DNA of 64,000 nucleotides from Methylobacterium sp. Leaf118. GTDB lineage: Bacteria; Pseudomonadota; Alphaproteobacteria; Rhizobiales; Beijerinckiaceae. Location of the stretch: the NCBI RefSeq assembly GCF_920984675.1, contig NZ_CAKLBV010000006.1, forward strand, positions 1 through 64,000, in the 5' to 3' direction. Position 1 is the stretch's first letter. Each line of letters opens with the position of its first letter. A model generated the notes under the pieces. The model did no database searches, had not been told where the DNA came from, and saw only the letters and a program-made list of their open reading frames with translations. Made by a program: the position numbers and the translations under genes. This document shows, in pieces, positions 11,041-22,040 of this stretch.

Positions 11041-11643
11041 TCACGCGTGGGCGGTGCGTTCCACCCGCCACGCGGCCGCGAGGTCGAGGAAGTTGCGCAG
11101 GATCTGCGTGCCGTGGTTCGACAGGATGCTCTCGGGATGGAACTGGACCCCGTGGACCGGCAGGTCGCGGTGCTGCAGCCCCATGATGAGCCCGTCCGCC
11201 TCCGCCGTGACGGCGAGGTGCTTGGGGCAGCTCGCCCGGTCGACCACCAGCGAGTGGTAGCGGGTGGCGGAGAATCCCTCGTTGATGCCGCGGAACACGC
11301 CGGTCGCCCCGTGGCGGATGGTCGAGACCTTGCCGTGCATGGGGGAGGGCGCCCGCACCACCGCGCCGCCATAGGCCTGGCCGATGGTCTGGAGCCCCAG
11401 GCACACGCCGAAGATCGGGATCTCGGCGCCGAGGTCCCGCACCACGTCGAGGCAGATGCCGGCCTCGTTGGGCGTGCACGGCCCCGGCGACAGCACCAGC
11501 GCGTCCGGTGCCCGTTCCCGGATGCCCGCCACGTCGATCCGGTCGTTGCGCACCACATCGATCCGGCCGCAGAGCGGGCCGATCAGGTGGACGAGATTCC
11601 ACGTGAAGGAATCGTAATTGTCGATGACGAGGACGTTGGACAT
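11041..11643 (-). CDS. trpG: Anthranilate synthase component II (glutamine amidotransferase)
   Basis: Class I glutamine amidotransferase that supplies ammonia to TrpE. 200 residues, a stand-alone TrpG (not fused to TrpE as in some rhizobia). The catalytic triad is present: Cys81 in GVCLGLQ, His169 and Glu171 in FHPES. The N-terminal VLVIDNYDSFTWNLV is typical. It could also serve PabB, as TrpG often does. 176 bp separate it from trpE, so an internal promoter is possible. Confidence 0.96.
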   Translation of the reverse strand: MSNVLVIDNYDSFTWNLVHLIGPLCGRIDVVRNDRIDVAGIRERAPDALVLSPGPCTPNEAGICLDVVRDLGAEIPIFGVCLGLQTIGQAYGGAVVRAPSPMHGKVSTIRHGATGVFRGINEGFSATRYHSLVVDRASCPKHLAVTAEADGLIMGLQHRDLPVHGVQFHPESILSNHGTQILRNFLDLAAAWRVERTAHA

Positions 11644-11819
11644 CGGGCACGGCCTTGCGGCGAAGTTCGTCGGCGTGTCCTCCCATTCCCCTCCGTCGAG
11701 GCCCGCGCGAGGGGGCGCCCTGAGACGGCGTGCGGGAACGGGAAGGGCCGGGCTCCGGGGTGACGAGGGCGGTCCGCGAAGTCAAGGCGAACGGGTGCCA
11801 CGTCCCCCGTTCGCGACGC

Positions 11820-13337
11820 CTACTGCCCCCGCTTGGCCCGGCTCGCGAAGGACACCGCGTCCTCCGCGGCCCGGAACAGGGCCTTGGCCTTGTTCACGCA
11901 TTCCTGCTGCTCGGAATGCGGGTCCGAATCGTAGACGATGCCGGCGCCGGCCTGCACGTGCATGCGGCCGTCCTTCACGATGGCGGTGCGCAGGACGATG
12001 CACGTGTCCATCTCGCCCCGCGCCCCGAAATAGCCGATGCAGCCGCCATAGGGGCCGCGCTTCTCGCGCTCCAATTCGTCGATGATCTCCATCGCCCGAA
12101 CCTTCGGCGCGCCCGAGACCGTGCCGGCCGGGAAACCCGCGGCCAACGCCGAGAGCGCGTCGTGGGACGGATCGAGGTCGCCCTCGACGTTCGAAACGAT
12201 GTGCATCACCTGGGAATAGTATTCGAGGAAGAACGAGCCGGTCACGGTGACGCTGCCGATCCTGGAGACCCGGCCGACATCGTTGCGGCCGAGGTCCAGG
12301 AGCATCAGGTGCTCGGAGCGCTCCTTGGGATCGGCGAGCAGTTCGTCGGCGAGCGCCTTGTCCTCGGCAGGCGTGGCGCCGCGCCGCCGCGTGCCGGCGA
12401 TCGGGCGGATCGTGACCCGACCGTCGCGCACCCGCACCAGGATTTCGGGGGACGAGCAGACGACCTGAAAGTCGCAAAAATCGAGGTAGCACAGGAACGG
12501 GGCCGGATTGGTGCGCCGGAGGGAGCGGTAGAGCGCGAAGGCCGGCAGGGTGAAGGGCGCCTCGAAGCGCTGCGACAGCACCACCTGGAAGATATCGCCC
12601 GCGACGATGTATTCCTTGGCCTGCGCGACCATCCCGAGGAACGCCTCGTGCGTCGTGTTCGAGACCGGCGTCGGCGCGGGAAGACCCGTGGGGTCCGCCC
12701 GCGTCTCGATCGGCAGCGGGCCTTCCAGCGCCGCCGCGACCCGGTCGAGGCGTTCCTGCGCGGCCTCGAGGGCGGCCCCGGCGGCGACGCCCGGAGCGGG
12801 GCGCACGGGGGTGACGACGGTGAGCGCGTCGGCCACCGCGTCGAACACCACCATGGTCCGCGGGCGCACGAGGATCGCGTCCGGCACCCCGAGCGGGTCG
12901 GGGTTCGGCTCGGGCAACCGCTCCATGGCCCGGACCATGTCGTAGCCGAGATAGCCGAACAGGCCGGCGGCCATCGGCGGCAGGGCCTCGGTGCCGGCCT
13001 CGCCGATGGCGCTCTCGGCGATGAGGGCCCGCAGCGAGTCGAGGGGCGCGCGGTCGTCCGGCTGAAAATCCGAGAGGGCGGCGTCGCGGGCGATGGCCGG
13101 GCGGCCGTCGCGGCAGCGCCAGATCAGGTCCGGGTCGAGCCCGATCATCGAGTAGCGACCGCGCACGGCCCCGCCCTCGACGGATTCCAGCAGGAAGGCG
13201 GGACCGGCATGGCCCCGCCGCAGCTTCAGGAAGGCGGCGACCGGGGTTTCGAGGTCGGCCACCAGGGTCAGGCCGAGCAGGCTCGGCCGGCCCGCCTCGT
13301 AGGCGCGCAGGACGGCAAGGTGGGCGGGCTCGGTCAT
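11820..13337 (-). CDS. trpE: Anthranilate synthase component I
   Basis: Makes anthranilate from chorismate with TrpG. 505 residues. The chorismate-binding domain is complete: AGDIFQVVLSQRF, IRPIAGTRRRG, LLDLGRNDVGRV, GTVSGAPKVRAMEIIDELE and the C-terminal AGAGIVYDSDP. The N-terminal domain carries the LLESV feedback-site type sequence, so tryptophan inhibition is expected. It starts only 8 bp after the ppiD stop, leaving no room for a private promoter or trpL leader: it is read through from ppiD. Confidence 0.96.
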   Translation of the reverse strand: MTEPAHLAVLRAYEAGRPSLLGLTLVADLETPVAAFLKLRRGHAGPAFLLESVEGGAVRGRYSMIGLDPDLIWRCRDGRPAIARDAALSDFQPDDRAPLDSLRALIAESAIGEAGTEALPPMAAGLFGYLGYDMVRAMERLPEPNPDPLGVPDAILVRPRTMVVFDAVADALTVVTPVRPAPGVAAGAALEAAQERLDRVAAALEGPLPIETRADPTGLPAPTPVSNTTHEAFLGMVAQAKEYIVAGDIFQVVLSQRFEAPFTLPAFALYRSLRRTNPAPFLCYLDFCDFQVVCSSPEILVRVRDGRVTIRPIAGTRRRGATPAEDKALADELLADPKERSEHLMLLDLGRNDVGRVSRIGSVTVTGSFFLEYYSQVMHIVSNVEGDLDPSHDALSALAAGFPAGTVSGAPKVRAMEIIDELEREKRGPYGGCIGYFGARGEMDTCIVLRTAIVKDGRMHVQAGAGIVYDSDPHSEQQECVNKAKALFRAAEDAVSFASRAKRGQ

Positions 13338-13345
13338 CGTGTGCC

Positions 13346-15247
13346 TCAGTACTCGCCGCCCAGCGCCCGCCGGAAGGCGGCCTGGTTGACGTTCACGCCC
13401 GCACTCTTCTGCACCTCGGCGATGAACTGGCCGAGCACGTCGTCGGCGAGCGCCGTGCGCAGGGAGTTCACCAGCTGCGTGTCGGTCGGCGTGCCGGGCA
13501 CGAAGGCCGGCATGGTCGCGGCCGTCACCTTGAACACCGCCCGGCCCTCGCCCGCGGGCGCCGAGGCCGCCTTGCCGACGGGCGTCACGAAGATCCGCTC
13601 GATCACCTCGGAGGGGAGCTCGTCCCGGCTCTGGTTGCGTCCGAGATCGGTCACCGCCTTGGCGGTGACGCCGGCCTCCTGCGCCACGGCCTCGACCGCC
13701 TCGCCCTTGTCCAGGCGCTCGGCGAGCTCCCGCGACTTGGCGACGAGGCGCTTCTCGATCTCCGCCTTGGTCCAGCCCTTCACCGCCTCGTCGCGCACCT
13801 CGTCCAGCGGCTTCTCGCGGGAGGGCGTGACCTTGACCACGTCGTACCAGATCGAGCCGCCGTCCTTGGTGCGCAGGGCCTCGGTGTCGTTGCCGACATC
13901 GGCCCGGAAGGCGGCCGGAAGCGTGGTGTCCTTGTCCGGGATGCCCTCGACGGGATTGCCCGCCGGGTCGAGCCCGCGGGAATCCACGGAGGCGATCGCG
14001 ACCAGCGGCAGGCCGCGCTCCTGGGCGATCTCCGCCAGCGGCTTGGCCGAGGCGCGGGCATCCTCGATCGCGTCCTGCACCTTGTCGAGCCCCTCGCGGG
14101 CGCGCCGCAGGGCCACTTCCTGGCGGACCTCGCCGGCGACTTCCTCGAACGGCTTGACCGAGCCGGGTTCGATGCCCGTCACCCGCAGCAGCACCGTGCC
14201 GAAGCGGCCCTTCACCGGGCGGCTCACGGTGCCCTGCTCCAGGGCGAAGGCCGCGTCGCCGACCGCCGGGTCGAACAGCTCGGACTTGGCGAGCGTGCCG
14301 AGTTCGAGCTGCTTCGGATCGAGGCCGCGGGCGGCCGCGACCGCCTCGAAGGGCTCCGCGCCGCTCTCGATCTTGGCCCGGGCCTCCTCGGCGGCGGCCT
14401 CGTCGGGGAAGCTGATCTGCTGGATGGTGCGGCGCTCGGGCTTGCCGAAGCGCCCCTTGTTGGCCTCGTAGGCCGTCCGGGCATCGCTCTCCGACACCGC
14501 GTCCGGCTTGGCGAGGGCGTCGGCCTCGAGCACCAGCAGGTTGAGGGTGCGGTATTCGGGGGCGCGGAAGGCGGCCTTGTTCGAATCGTAATAGCTCGTC
14601 AGCGCCTCGTCCGTCGGGGCCGCGATCTCGCCCGCCACGGTGGGCGCCAGCGTCAGCACCGTCGCGCCGCGCCGCTCGGTCGAGTAGCGGTGCACCGCCT
14701 CGCGCATCGCCTGCGGCACGGGGAGATCGGCCACGATCGCGTCGGCGAGTTGCAGGCGGGCGATGACCGAGCGCTGCTCGCGCACGAACAGGGCCTCGTT
14801 GAGGCCCGCGCGCTGGAGCGTCTGGTAGAAGAGTGTGCGGTCGAAGCTGCCGTTGGCGCCCTTGAAGCTCGGCTCGTCCTGGATGGCGCGCAGCACCGCG
14901 GCGTCCGAGACCGCGAGGCCGAGATCGGTCGTCTTCTGGTCCAGCGCCGCCTCCGTCACGAGCTGGGACAGGACCTGCCGCTCGAGGCCGATGGCGCGGG
15001 CCTGTTCCGGCGTCAGCGTCCGCTTGAGCTGGGCCTGATAGCGCTGGAGCTGGTTCTGGTAGGCGGTCCGCACTTCCTCCGCCGAGATCGGCGTCTTGCC
15101 GACGGTGGCGACCGTCGTGCTCGAGCCGCCACGGAAGAACTCCTCGACGCCGAAGATCGCCACGCCCGCGATGAGGAAAGCGAAGATCACCGACAGGACG
15201 ATCTTGCCGAGCCAGTGTTTGCTGGCGCTGCGAATGGACTGGAGCAT
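13346..15247 (-). CDS. ppiD: PpiD-like periplasmic peptidyl-prolyl isomerase/foldase
   Basis: Inner-membrane-anchored chaperone facing the periplasm, assisting folding of exported proteins. From the ATG at 15247 it has 633 residues: an N-terminal anchor (IVLSVIFAFLIAGVAIFGV, about residues 16-34), a SurA-N-type chaperone region (about 50-200) and a parvulin-like segment around 250-360. In E. coli the PpiD parvulin domain is inactive, so isomerase activity is not assumed. Gene order with trpE downstream and tpiA divergent upstream is conserved in Rhizobiales. Confidence 0.9.
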   Translation of the reverse strand: MLQSIRSASKHWLGKIVLSVIFAFLIAGVAIFGVEEFFRGGSSTTVATVGKTPISAEEVRTAYQNQLQRYQAQLKRTLTPEQARAIGLERQVLSQLVTEAALDQKTTDLGLAVSDAAVLRAIQDEPSFKGANGSFDRTLFYQTLQRAGLNEALFVREQRSVIARLQLADAIVADLPVPQAMREAVHRYSTERRGATVLTLAPTVAGEIAAPTDEALTSYYDSNKAAFRAPEYRTLNLLVLEADALAKPDAVSESDARTAYEANKGRFGKPERRTIQQISFPDEAAAEEARAKIESGAEPFEAVAAARGLDPKQLELGTLAKSELFDPAVGDAAFALEQGTVSRPVKGRFGTVLLRVTGIEPGSVKPFEEVAGEVRQEVALRRAREGLDKVQDAIEDARASAKPLAEIAQERGLPLVAIASVDSRGLDPAGNPVEGIPDKDTTLPAAFRADVGNDTEALRTKDGGSIWYDVVKVTPSREKPLDEVRDEAVKGWTKAEIEKRLVAKSRELAERLDKGEAVEAVAQEAGVTAKAVTDLGRNQSRDELPSEVIERIFVTPVGKAASAPAGEGRAVFKVTAATMPAFVPGTPTDTQLVNSLRTALADDVLGQFIAEVQKSAGVNVNQAAFRRALGGEY

Positions 15248-15479
15248 CGTTGGCCCGGACCTACAAAACCCTGATCGCCCCGGGCGCACTGCGCGGGACC
15301 GACCGTCCGGCACGCGATAGACGATCGGCGCCGCTCCCGCAAAGGGCCTGCGCGGCGCCGGACAGGCCGCGGGGCACGACACCCGGGACCGGACCCGAAC
15401 GGTTTGCGCGCCCAAGCTTGCTCTGCTAGGTCCGCGCCTCAATTCTGATGGAACGCGAGCGCGGAGAGGCCGGGACGCC

Positions 15480-16244
15480 ATGGCAAGCGAGGGACGACGT
15501 CCGCTGGTTGCCGGCAACTGGAAGATGAACGGGGTGCGCAGCTCGGTCCCGATCGTCGAGGCGATCCGCGACGGGTTGTCGCCGACGCTCGTCGACACGA
15601 TCGACGTCCTGATCTGTCCGCCCGCGACGCTGATCTCCTCCTGCGTGGCCGCGGTCTACGGCTCGGCCATCGCCATCGGCGGCCAGAACCTGCATGCCCG
15701 CCCCAGCGGCGCCTTCACCGGGTCGATCTCGGCGGAGATGTTCGCCGATCTCGGCGCCACTTACGTCATCGTCGGCCATTCCGAGCGGCGCGCCTACCAT
15801 TACGAGACCGACGACGGCGTGCACGCCAAGGCGCTCGGCGCCCGCCGTGCCGGCCTGCGCGGCATCATCTGCGTCGGCGAGACCATGGAGGAGCGCCAGC
15901 AGGGCCGGGCGCTCGACATCGTCCGGGCGCAGCTCGCGATCGGCATCCCCAAGGGCGCCACCGCCGCCGACACCGTGATCGCCTACGAGCCGGTCTGGGC
16001 GATCGGCTCCGGCCGCACCCCGACCCCGCAGGAGATCGCCGAGGTCCACGCCTCGCTCCGCGAGATGCTCGACAAGATGGTCGGCCACGAGGCGCAGCAG
16101 ATGCGCATCCTCTACGGCGGTTCGGTGAAGCCCTCGAACGCCCGCGAGCTGATGGCGGTTGAGAACGTCGACGGCGCGCTGGTCGGCGGCGCGAGCCTCG
16201 TCGCCGAGGACTTTTTGGGGATCTGCCGCGCCTACGAGGGATGA
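15480..16244 (+). CDS. tpiA: Triosephosphate isomerase
   Basis: Interconverts dihydroxyacetone phosphate and glyceraldehyde 3-phosphate. 254 residues, TIM barrel. Active-site residues: Lys15 in GNWKMNG, His100 in VGHSERR and Glu170 in AYEPVWAIG; the phosphate loop is [10 protein letters not shown]. Divergent from ppiD with a 232-bp shared upstream region. Its stop overlaps the ATG of the next small gene. Confidence 0.97.
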   Translation: MASEGRRPLVAGNWKMNGVRSSVPIVEAIRDGLSPTLVDTIDVLICPPATLISSCVAAVYGSAIAIGGQNLHARPSGAFTGSISAEMFADLGATYVIVGHSERRAYHYETDDGVHAKALGARRAGLRGIICVGETMEERQQGRALDIVRAQLAIGIPKGATAADTVIAYEPVWAIGSGRTPTPQEIAEVHASLREMLDKMVGHEAQQMRILYGGSVKPSNARELMAVENVDGALVGGASLVAEDFLGICRAYEG

Positions 16245-16711
16245 CGGCCGCGATCGCGCCGGGCGCGATCGGCGCGGTCCTGCTGTTCCTCGCCGCCGCC
16301 GCCGCATCGGATCGGCAGGAGAGGGCGTCCGACGACCTCTGCGGCCTGACCGTCGCGGTCCCCGCCGGGTTCGAAGCGCGGCGCGACGGGGACCGCACCG
16401 TTCTGCGCCCGATCGGAGGGGAGGGCCTGCGAAACGTCTCCGAGATCGGGCTGACATTCGCCCGCAGCGCGCCCTCCGCTTCCCTCGAAACAGTGAGGCC
16501 CCTGGGCCCGACCGTCGCCCGCTATCGCTTGAGCCCGGAATCCGGTGGGTCGGGTGGGCCAGAGAGTCTCCTGGTCGCCGAGCGGTCGGTGGCCGGCGGC
16601 GTCATCCGGCTCGAGGCCTCGATTCAGGGGGACGAGGGCGGGCCGCCCGATTTCGGGCCGGCGTGGCACGCCCTCGCGACGGTGCGCTGCACCGTTCCCG
16701 CCGTCCCGTGA
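16241..16711 (+). CDS. Small exported hypothetical protein coupled to tpiA
   Basis: 156 residues starting at an ATG that overlaps the tpiA stop (ATGA), so it is translationally coupled. The N-terminus ([19 protein letters not shown]) looks like a signal peptide; the remainder is a compact soluble domain with two cysteines (CGLTV near residue 35 and TVRCTV near the end) that could form a disulfide. Codon use matches its neighbours. I do not recognise a family. Function unknown. Confidence 0.6.
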   Translation: MTAAIAPGAIGAVLLFLAAAAASDRQERASDDLCGLTVAVPAGFEARRDGDRTVLRPIGGEGLRNVSEIGLTFARSAPSASLETVRPLGPTVARYRLSPESGGSGGPESLLVAERSVAGGVIRLEASIQGDEGGPPDFGPAWHALATVRCTVPAVP

Positions 16712-16889
16712 GCGTCATGCTGCTCAATCCGGCAACCCGAGCGCTACGGGAGCGTCGAGCACGGTCCCGAAGTGGTGGCGCCGGAGGCGCCTCGAAGGCG
16801 CTCGAACGGCCCAGGGACGAGACGACACGGAGTCGTGCCCGCAGGCTCGGCTGCACGTCACCGACGTGCCGCGCTGCCACGGACGCTCC

Positions 16890-17171
16890 TTAGTCGGCGC
16901 GCACCGGCGTCTTCGACACAGCGTCCTTCGTCCGCTCGATCATCGACAGGACGGCGACGTAGAAGGCCTGCTGCAGCGGGCTCATCCTGTCCGGCCGGAT
17001 CTTGTCCGACAAAGCCGCCTGCAATCCGTCCATCGCCGCCGCCCGTCCGGCCGGGTCGGGCCGTTCGAGGGCGACCCGCAGGAGGTCGGTCTGGACCGCG
17101 GCCATCTCGTCCCGGTCGGCGCGGTCGATGAAGGCCGCGAGGCGCGCGGCGTCGGTCTCGAAAGTGCTCAT
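16890..17171 (-). CDS. Conserved small hypothetical protein
   Basis: 93 residues from the ATG at 17171, chosen because GAGGAAAG lies just upstream; the open frame extends further but without protein-like sequence. Highly charged and helical (MSTFETDAARLAAFIDRADR at the N-terminus), no membrane segment or signal peptide. Probably cytoplasmic. Lies alone between the convergent tpiA operon and divergent secG. No family recognised. Confidence 0.6.
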   Translation of the reverse strand: MSTFETDAARLAAFIDRADRDEMAAVQTDLLRVALERPDPAGRAAAMDGLQAALSDKIRPDRMSPLQQAFYVAVLSMIERTKDAVSKTPVRAD

Positions 17172-17391
17172 GGGCTTTCCTCGCACGGACCCGAGCCCCC
17201 TGGCGAGTCGGCACAAGCGGGAAATCGTGCGGGTCGTCCCGCCCGCCGCTCGTCGGGAACGGTTGGCGCGGCTGGTCAAACGGTGTAGGAGCCCCCACTT
17301 CGTGCGGCGGCAACGCGGGCGCGCGTTTTTCGCGCGACCGTGCGCCTCACCGCACAGCGAGGCTCCGCCTCAGGCGGACACCGGAATCACC

Positions 17392-17877
17392 ATGCAAACC
17401 TTCCTGATCGTCGTCCACCTCCTCATCGTCCTGGCGCTCATCGCCGTGGTGCTGCTGCAGCGCTCGGAAGGCGGTCTGGGCCTGGGCGGCGGCGGCAGCG
17501 GCGGCGTTTCCGGCTTCATGACCGGCCGGGGCCAGGCGAACGCGCTCACCCGCGCCACCGCGATCCTGGCCGCCCTGTTCTTCACCACCAGCATGGCGCT
17601 GGCGGTGATGGCCCATCGCACGGCGGCCCCGCGCTCGATCCTCGACGGCACCGCGCAGCAGGGGCAGGCGCCCCAGCCCGACAAGCCGGTCACCGCCGAC
17701 AACCTGCTCGACACCCTCCGCGGCGGCGCTGCCCCGGGCGCGCCGGCGACGGTGCCGCAGGGCGGCTCGCCCGCCGCGCCGGCTCCGACCGCGCCCGCCG
17801 AGACCACCCCGCCCGCCGCGGCGCCTTCGACCCCCGAAGCGGCGCCTTCGACTCCGGAAGCGCCGCAATCGCGCTGA
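17392..17877 (+). CDS. secG: Preprotein translocase subunit SecG
   Basis: Small membrane subunit of the SecYEG channel. 161 residues: two membrane helices (about residues 2-23 and 53-75) around the conserved QRSEGGLGLGGGGSGG...FMTGRG loop, the SecG signature. The C-terminal ~70 residues are an Ala/Pro-rich tail with a duplicated APSTPEA unit (direct DNA repeat near 17823-17860), as often in alphaproteobacterial SecG. The start follows from this topology. Upstream of pyrG as in other Rhizobiales. Confidence 0.93.
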   Translation: MQTFLIVVHLLIVLALIAVVLLQRSEGGLGLGGGGSGGVSGFMTGRGQANALTRATAILAALFFTTSMALAVMAHRTAAPRSILDGTAQQGQAPQPDKPVTADNLLDTLRGGAAPGAPATVPQGGSPAAPAPTAPAETTPPAAAPSTPEAAPSTPEAPQSR

Positions 17878-18007
17878 ACCGCCGCCAAAGACGGCGGAGC
17901 CCCTGGCGGCGCCCGCCGACAGGGCAAGCATTTCTAAAGACACGTCCGCGACGGCGCGGGGCCCGCAGGCCCGTGCCGCGTCCCGCACGGCCGGCGGGGC
18001 GCGGTAA

Positions 18008-19723
<1,716 letters not shown>

Positions 19724-19734
19724 GTTCTTGTGCC

Positions 19735-19786
19735 GCATCGGCTTTTTTCCGAAAGCCGGTTCCCACCTATCGGACCGATGCTCTAG
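19735..19786. repeat. Rhizobiales-type REP element
   Basis: Outer stem GCATCGG (19735-19741) / CCGATGC (19775-19781), inner stem CCGA/TCGG and, on the minus strand, the core GTGGGAACCGG followed by CTTTCGG and flanked by TAGAGCATCGG. That core is familiar from dispersed intergenic palindromes in Rhizobiales genomes. Lies between pyrG and the DUF350 gene, next to the perfect palindrome. Confidence 0.7.
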
Positions 19787-19800
19787 GAGACCGCACGCCC

Positions 19801-20199
19801 GTGACCTCCCTCGCGGGCCTGCCCGCCTTCCTGGCCTACTTCGCCGTTTCGCTGGCCCTGACGGCGCTCTACCTCGCGACCTACCTCACCGCGACGGCGC
19901 ATCGGGAGATCGCCCTGGTGCGGCAGGGCAACCTCGCCGCGGCTTTGGCGCTGGGGGGCAGCCTCCTCGGCTACGCCATCCCGCTCTCGGCGGCGATCCG
20001 CTACGCCGGCTCGCTTCTCGACTGCGTGGTCTGGGGGCTCGTCGCCCTCGTGGTCCAGGTCGTCATCTACTGGCTGATGCGCCCGCTTCTGCCGGACCTG
20101 TCGCGCCGCATCGACGCGGGCGAGACGGCGCCCGCGGTGCTGCTCGGCGCGGCCTCGCTGGCGGCCGGGCTGCTGAACGCCGCCTGCATGAGCTACTGA
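19801..20199 (+). CDS. DUF350 (YjfL-like) inner-membrane protein
   Basis: 132 residues from a GTG with AGGAGA 11 bases upstream. Four hydrophobic helices (about 8-28, 44-64, 75-95, 108-128) with the family's short cytoplasmic loops and RQGNLAAAL after helix 1. DUF350 proteins have no known reaction. First gene of a three-gene operon with a DUF1190 protein and an ATP-grasp ligase, the same trio as E. coli yjfL-yjfM-yjfC. Confidence 0.8.
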   Translation: MTSLAGLPAFLAYFAVSLALTALYLATYLTATAHREIALVRQGNLAAALALGGSLLGYAIPLSAAIRYAGSLLDCVVWGLVALVVQVVIYWLMRPLLPDLSRRIDAGETAPAVLLGAASLAAGLLNAACMSY

Positions 20200-20203
20200 G
20201 GCC

Positions 20204-20809
20204 GTGGGCGACGGCGATCCCCGCGCCCGGACCGTCGCAGCGACCGAGCGCGCCGCGACCAAGCGCTCGCAGACCGTCTCGACGATGCTGGTGGCGGGCG
20301 CCGGTCTCGCGGCCCTCGGCCTCGGCAGCCTGACCCGGACCGCCCCGTCCAAGGACGTCTTGGTCTATCCCGATCCCGCGGCCTGCGCCGCCGAGGGGAT
20401 CCGCCCGGCCGACGCGTGCCGCAGCGAATACGCCACCGCCCGCGCCGCCTATCCGCGCACGGCACCGCATTACGACACGCTGGACGCCTGCGCGCGCCAC
20501 CACGGCAGCTTCCGCTGCCTCACCGACGCGACGGCGACCGGCCCGCAAGGCATCGTGCCCCGCATGGCCGGCTACATGATCGGCCGCTCGGCCGCGCAGG
20601 GCGTGACGCCCGAGCCCGTCTACGATCACGCCAGCGGCCATGGCGGGCATAATGGGCATGGCGGCAGCTACTGCACCGGCTCCGGCTCGAGGGTCTCGAC
20701 GGGGTCCGGCGGCTCGGCCTCGTCGGGAAAACTCGTCGCGTCCAAGGGCAAGACCGCGTTCGGCGGCTTCGGCGGGAGCGGCAAGAGCTTCTCCTCGTTC
20801 GGCTCCTGA
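20204..20809 (+). CDS. DUF1190 (YjfM/YgiB-like) exported protein
   Basis: 201 residues from a GTG 4 bases after the DUF350 stop. Basic N-terminus then a hydrophobic stretch (STMLVAGAGLAALGLGSLT), a domain with several conserved cysteines (PAACAAEG, PADACRSEY, LDACARHH, FRCLTD) and a low-complexity Gly/Ser/His tail (about 145-201). This matches DUF1190. Probably envelope-associated. Function unknown; the operon places it with DUF350 and a glutathionylspermidine-synthase-like enzyme. Confidence 0.8.
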   Translation: MGDGDPRARTVAATERAATKRSQTVSTMLVAGAGLAALGLGSLTRTAPSKDVLVYPDPAACAAEGIRPADACRSEYATARAAYPRTAPHYDTLDACARHHGSFRCLTDATATGPQGIVPRMAGYMIGRSAAQGVTPEPVYDHASGHGGHNGHGGSYCTGSGSRVSTGSGGSASSGKLVASKGKTAFGGFGGSGKSFSSFGS

Positions 20810-21972
20810 TGCGCCGCATCCCCATCGGCGAGCGCCCGGACTGGCGCGCGCGGGCGCAGGAGGCCGGTTTCACCTTTCACACGATCGACGGCGCGCCCTA
20901 CTGGGACGAGAGCCACGCCTACGCCTTCACGCTCCGTGAGATCGAGGACGACATCGAGGGCCCGGCCGGGGACCTCCACGCCCTCTGCCTGGATTTCGCC
21001 GCCGCCGCCGTCGCGGACGAGCGCATCCTCGCCTCGCTCCGCATTCCCGAATCCGCCTGGGACGCGGTGCGCGAGAGCTGGCACCGGGGCGATCCGAGCC
21101 TCTACGGGCGGCTCGATTTCTCCTACGGGGGAACCGGCCCGGCCAAGCTCTTGGAGTACAATGCCGACACGCCGACCGCCCTCTACGAGACGGCGGTGTT
21201 CCAGTGGCTCTGGCTGGAGGAGGGGCTTCGGGACGGGCGCCTGCCGCCGGGCAGCGACCAGTTCAACGCGGTCCACGAGCGGCTGATCGACCGGCTTCGA
21301 CGGCTGGCGCCTGCGGGTCTCACGGGGTTCGCCGCGGAGGCGGCAGCCCCGGAAGACATCGGCACCGCCGCCTACCTTCAGGACTGCGCCGTTCAGGCGG
21401 GCTGCGCCACGATCCTCCTCGACCTCGCCCAGATCGGCCTGCGCGCCGACGGCGCCTTCTGCGGGCCGGACGAGCGCCCGCTCGCCACCCTGTTCAAGCT
21501 CTATCCGTGGGAATGGGCGTTTCGCGATGCCTTCGGGGCGGCCATCGGCGCCGCATCGACGCGCTTCCTCGAACCGCCCTGGAAGATGGTGCTCTCGAAC
21601 AAGGGGCTGCTCGCCCATCTCTGGGCCCGCGCCCCGGGGCATCCGAACTTGTTGCCCTGCTTCTTCGAGGACGACCCGGCCTGTGCCGGGCTCGCGGGCG
21701 ATTACGTGCGCAAGCCGCTCCTGTCCCGCGAGGGCGCCAATATCGAGATGTTTTCCGGGGACCTGCGGATCGCCGGGGCGGAGGGGCCCTACGGCGCCGA
21801 GGGCTTCGTTCGGCAGGCGCTCGCCGAACTGCCGGCCTTCGACGGCCGGCGCCCCCTCGTCGGCGCCTGGATGGTCGGCGATGCGCCCGCCGGCCTGTGC
21901 ATCCGGGAGAGCGAGGGCCCGATCACCGGGGACGGCGCCCTGTTCGTGCCGCATCTGATCGAGCCGGGCTGA
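20809..21972 (+). CDS. Glutathionylspermidine synthase-like ATP-grasp ligase (YgiC/YjfC family)
   Basis: 387 residues; ATG overlaps the DUF1190 stop by one base (TGATG), so coupled. Seen: FTLREIEDD, RLDFSYGGTGPAKLLEYNAD (substrate-binding region), TLFKLYPWEW, PPWKMVLSNKGLLAHLW and VRKPLLSREGANIEM, the hallmarks of the C-terminal synthetase domain of glutathionylspermidine synthase without the amidase half. Expected chemistry: ATP-dependent amide bond formation. The real substrate of stand-alone YgiC/YjfC enzymes is unknown; E. coli homologues were reported not to make glutathionylspermidine. Confidence 0.85.
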   Translation: MRRIPIGERPDWRARAQEAGFTFHTIDGAPYWDESHAYAFTLREIEDDIEGPAGDLHALCLDFAAAAVADERILASLRIPESAWDAVRESWHRGDPSLYGRLDFSYGGTGPAKLLEYNADTPTALYETAVFQWLWLEEGLRDGRLPPGSDQFNAVHERLIDRLRRLAPAGLTGFAAEAAAPEDIGTAAYLQDCAVQAGCATILLDLAQIGLRADGAFCGPDERPLATLFKLYPWEWAFRDAFGAAIGAASTRFLEPPWKMVLSNKGLLAHLWARAPGHPNLLPCFFEDDPACAGLAGDYVRKPLLSREGANIEMFSGDLRIAGAEGPYGAEGFVRQALAELPAFDGRRPLVGAWMVGDAPAGLCIRESEGPITGDGALFVPHLIEPG

Positions 21973-21991
21973 CGATCGCGCAGGGTCGTGG

Positions 21992-22022
21992 GCACGGGGC
22001 CGGGTGATCCCCGGCCCCGTGC
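21992..22022. terminator. Strong hairpin between convergent genes
   Basis: 13-bp perfect arms GCACGGGGCCGGG / CCCGGCCCCGTGC with a 5-base loop, between the ligase gene and the convergent small secreted-protein gene. Probably a two-way transcription stop; no U-run. Confidence 0.6.
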
Positions 22023-22040
22023 GATTCGTGACGGACTCGC

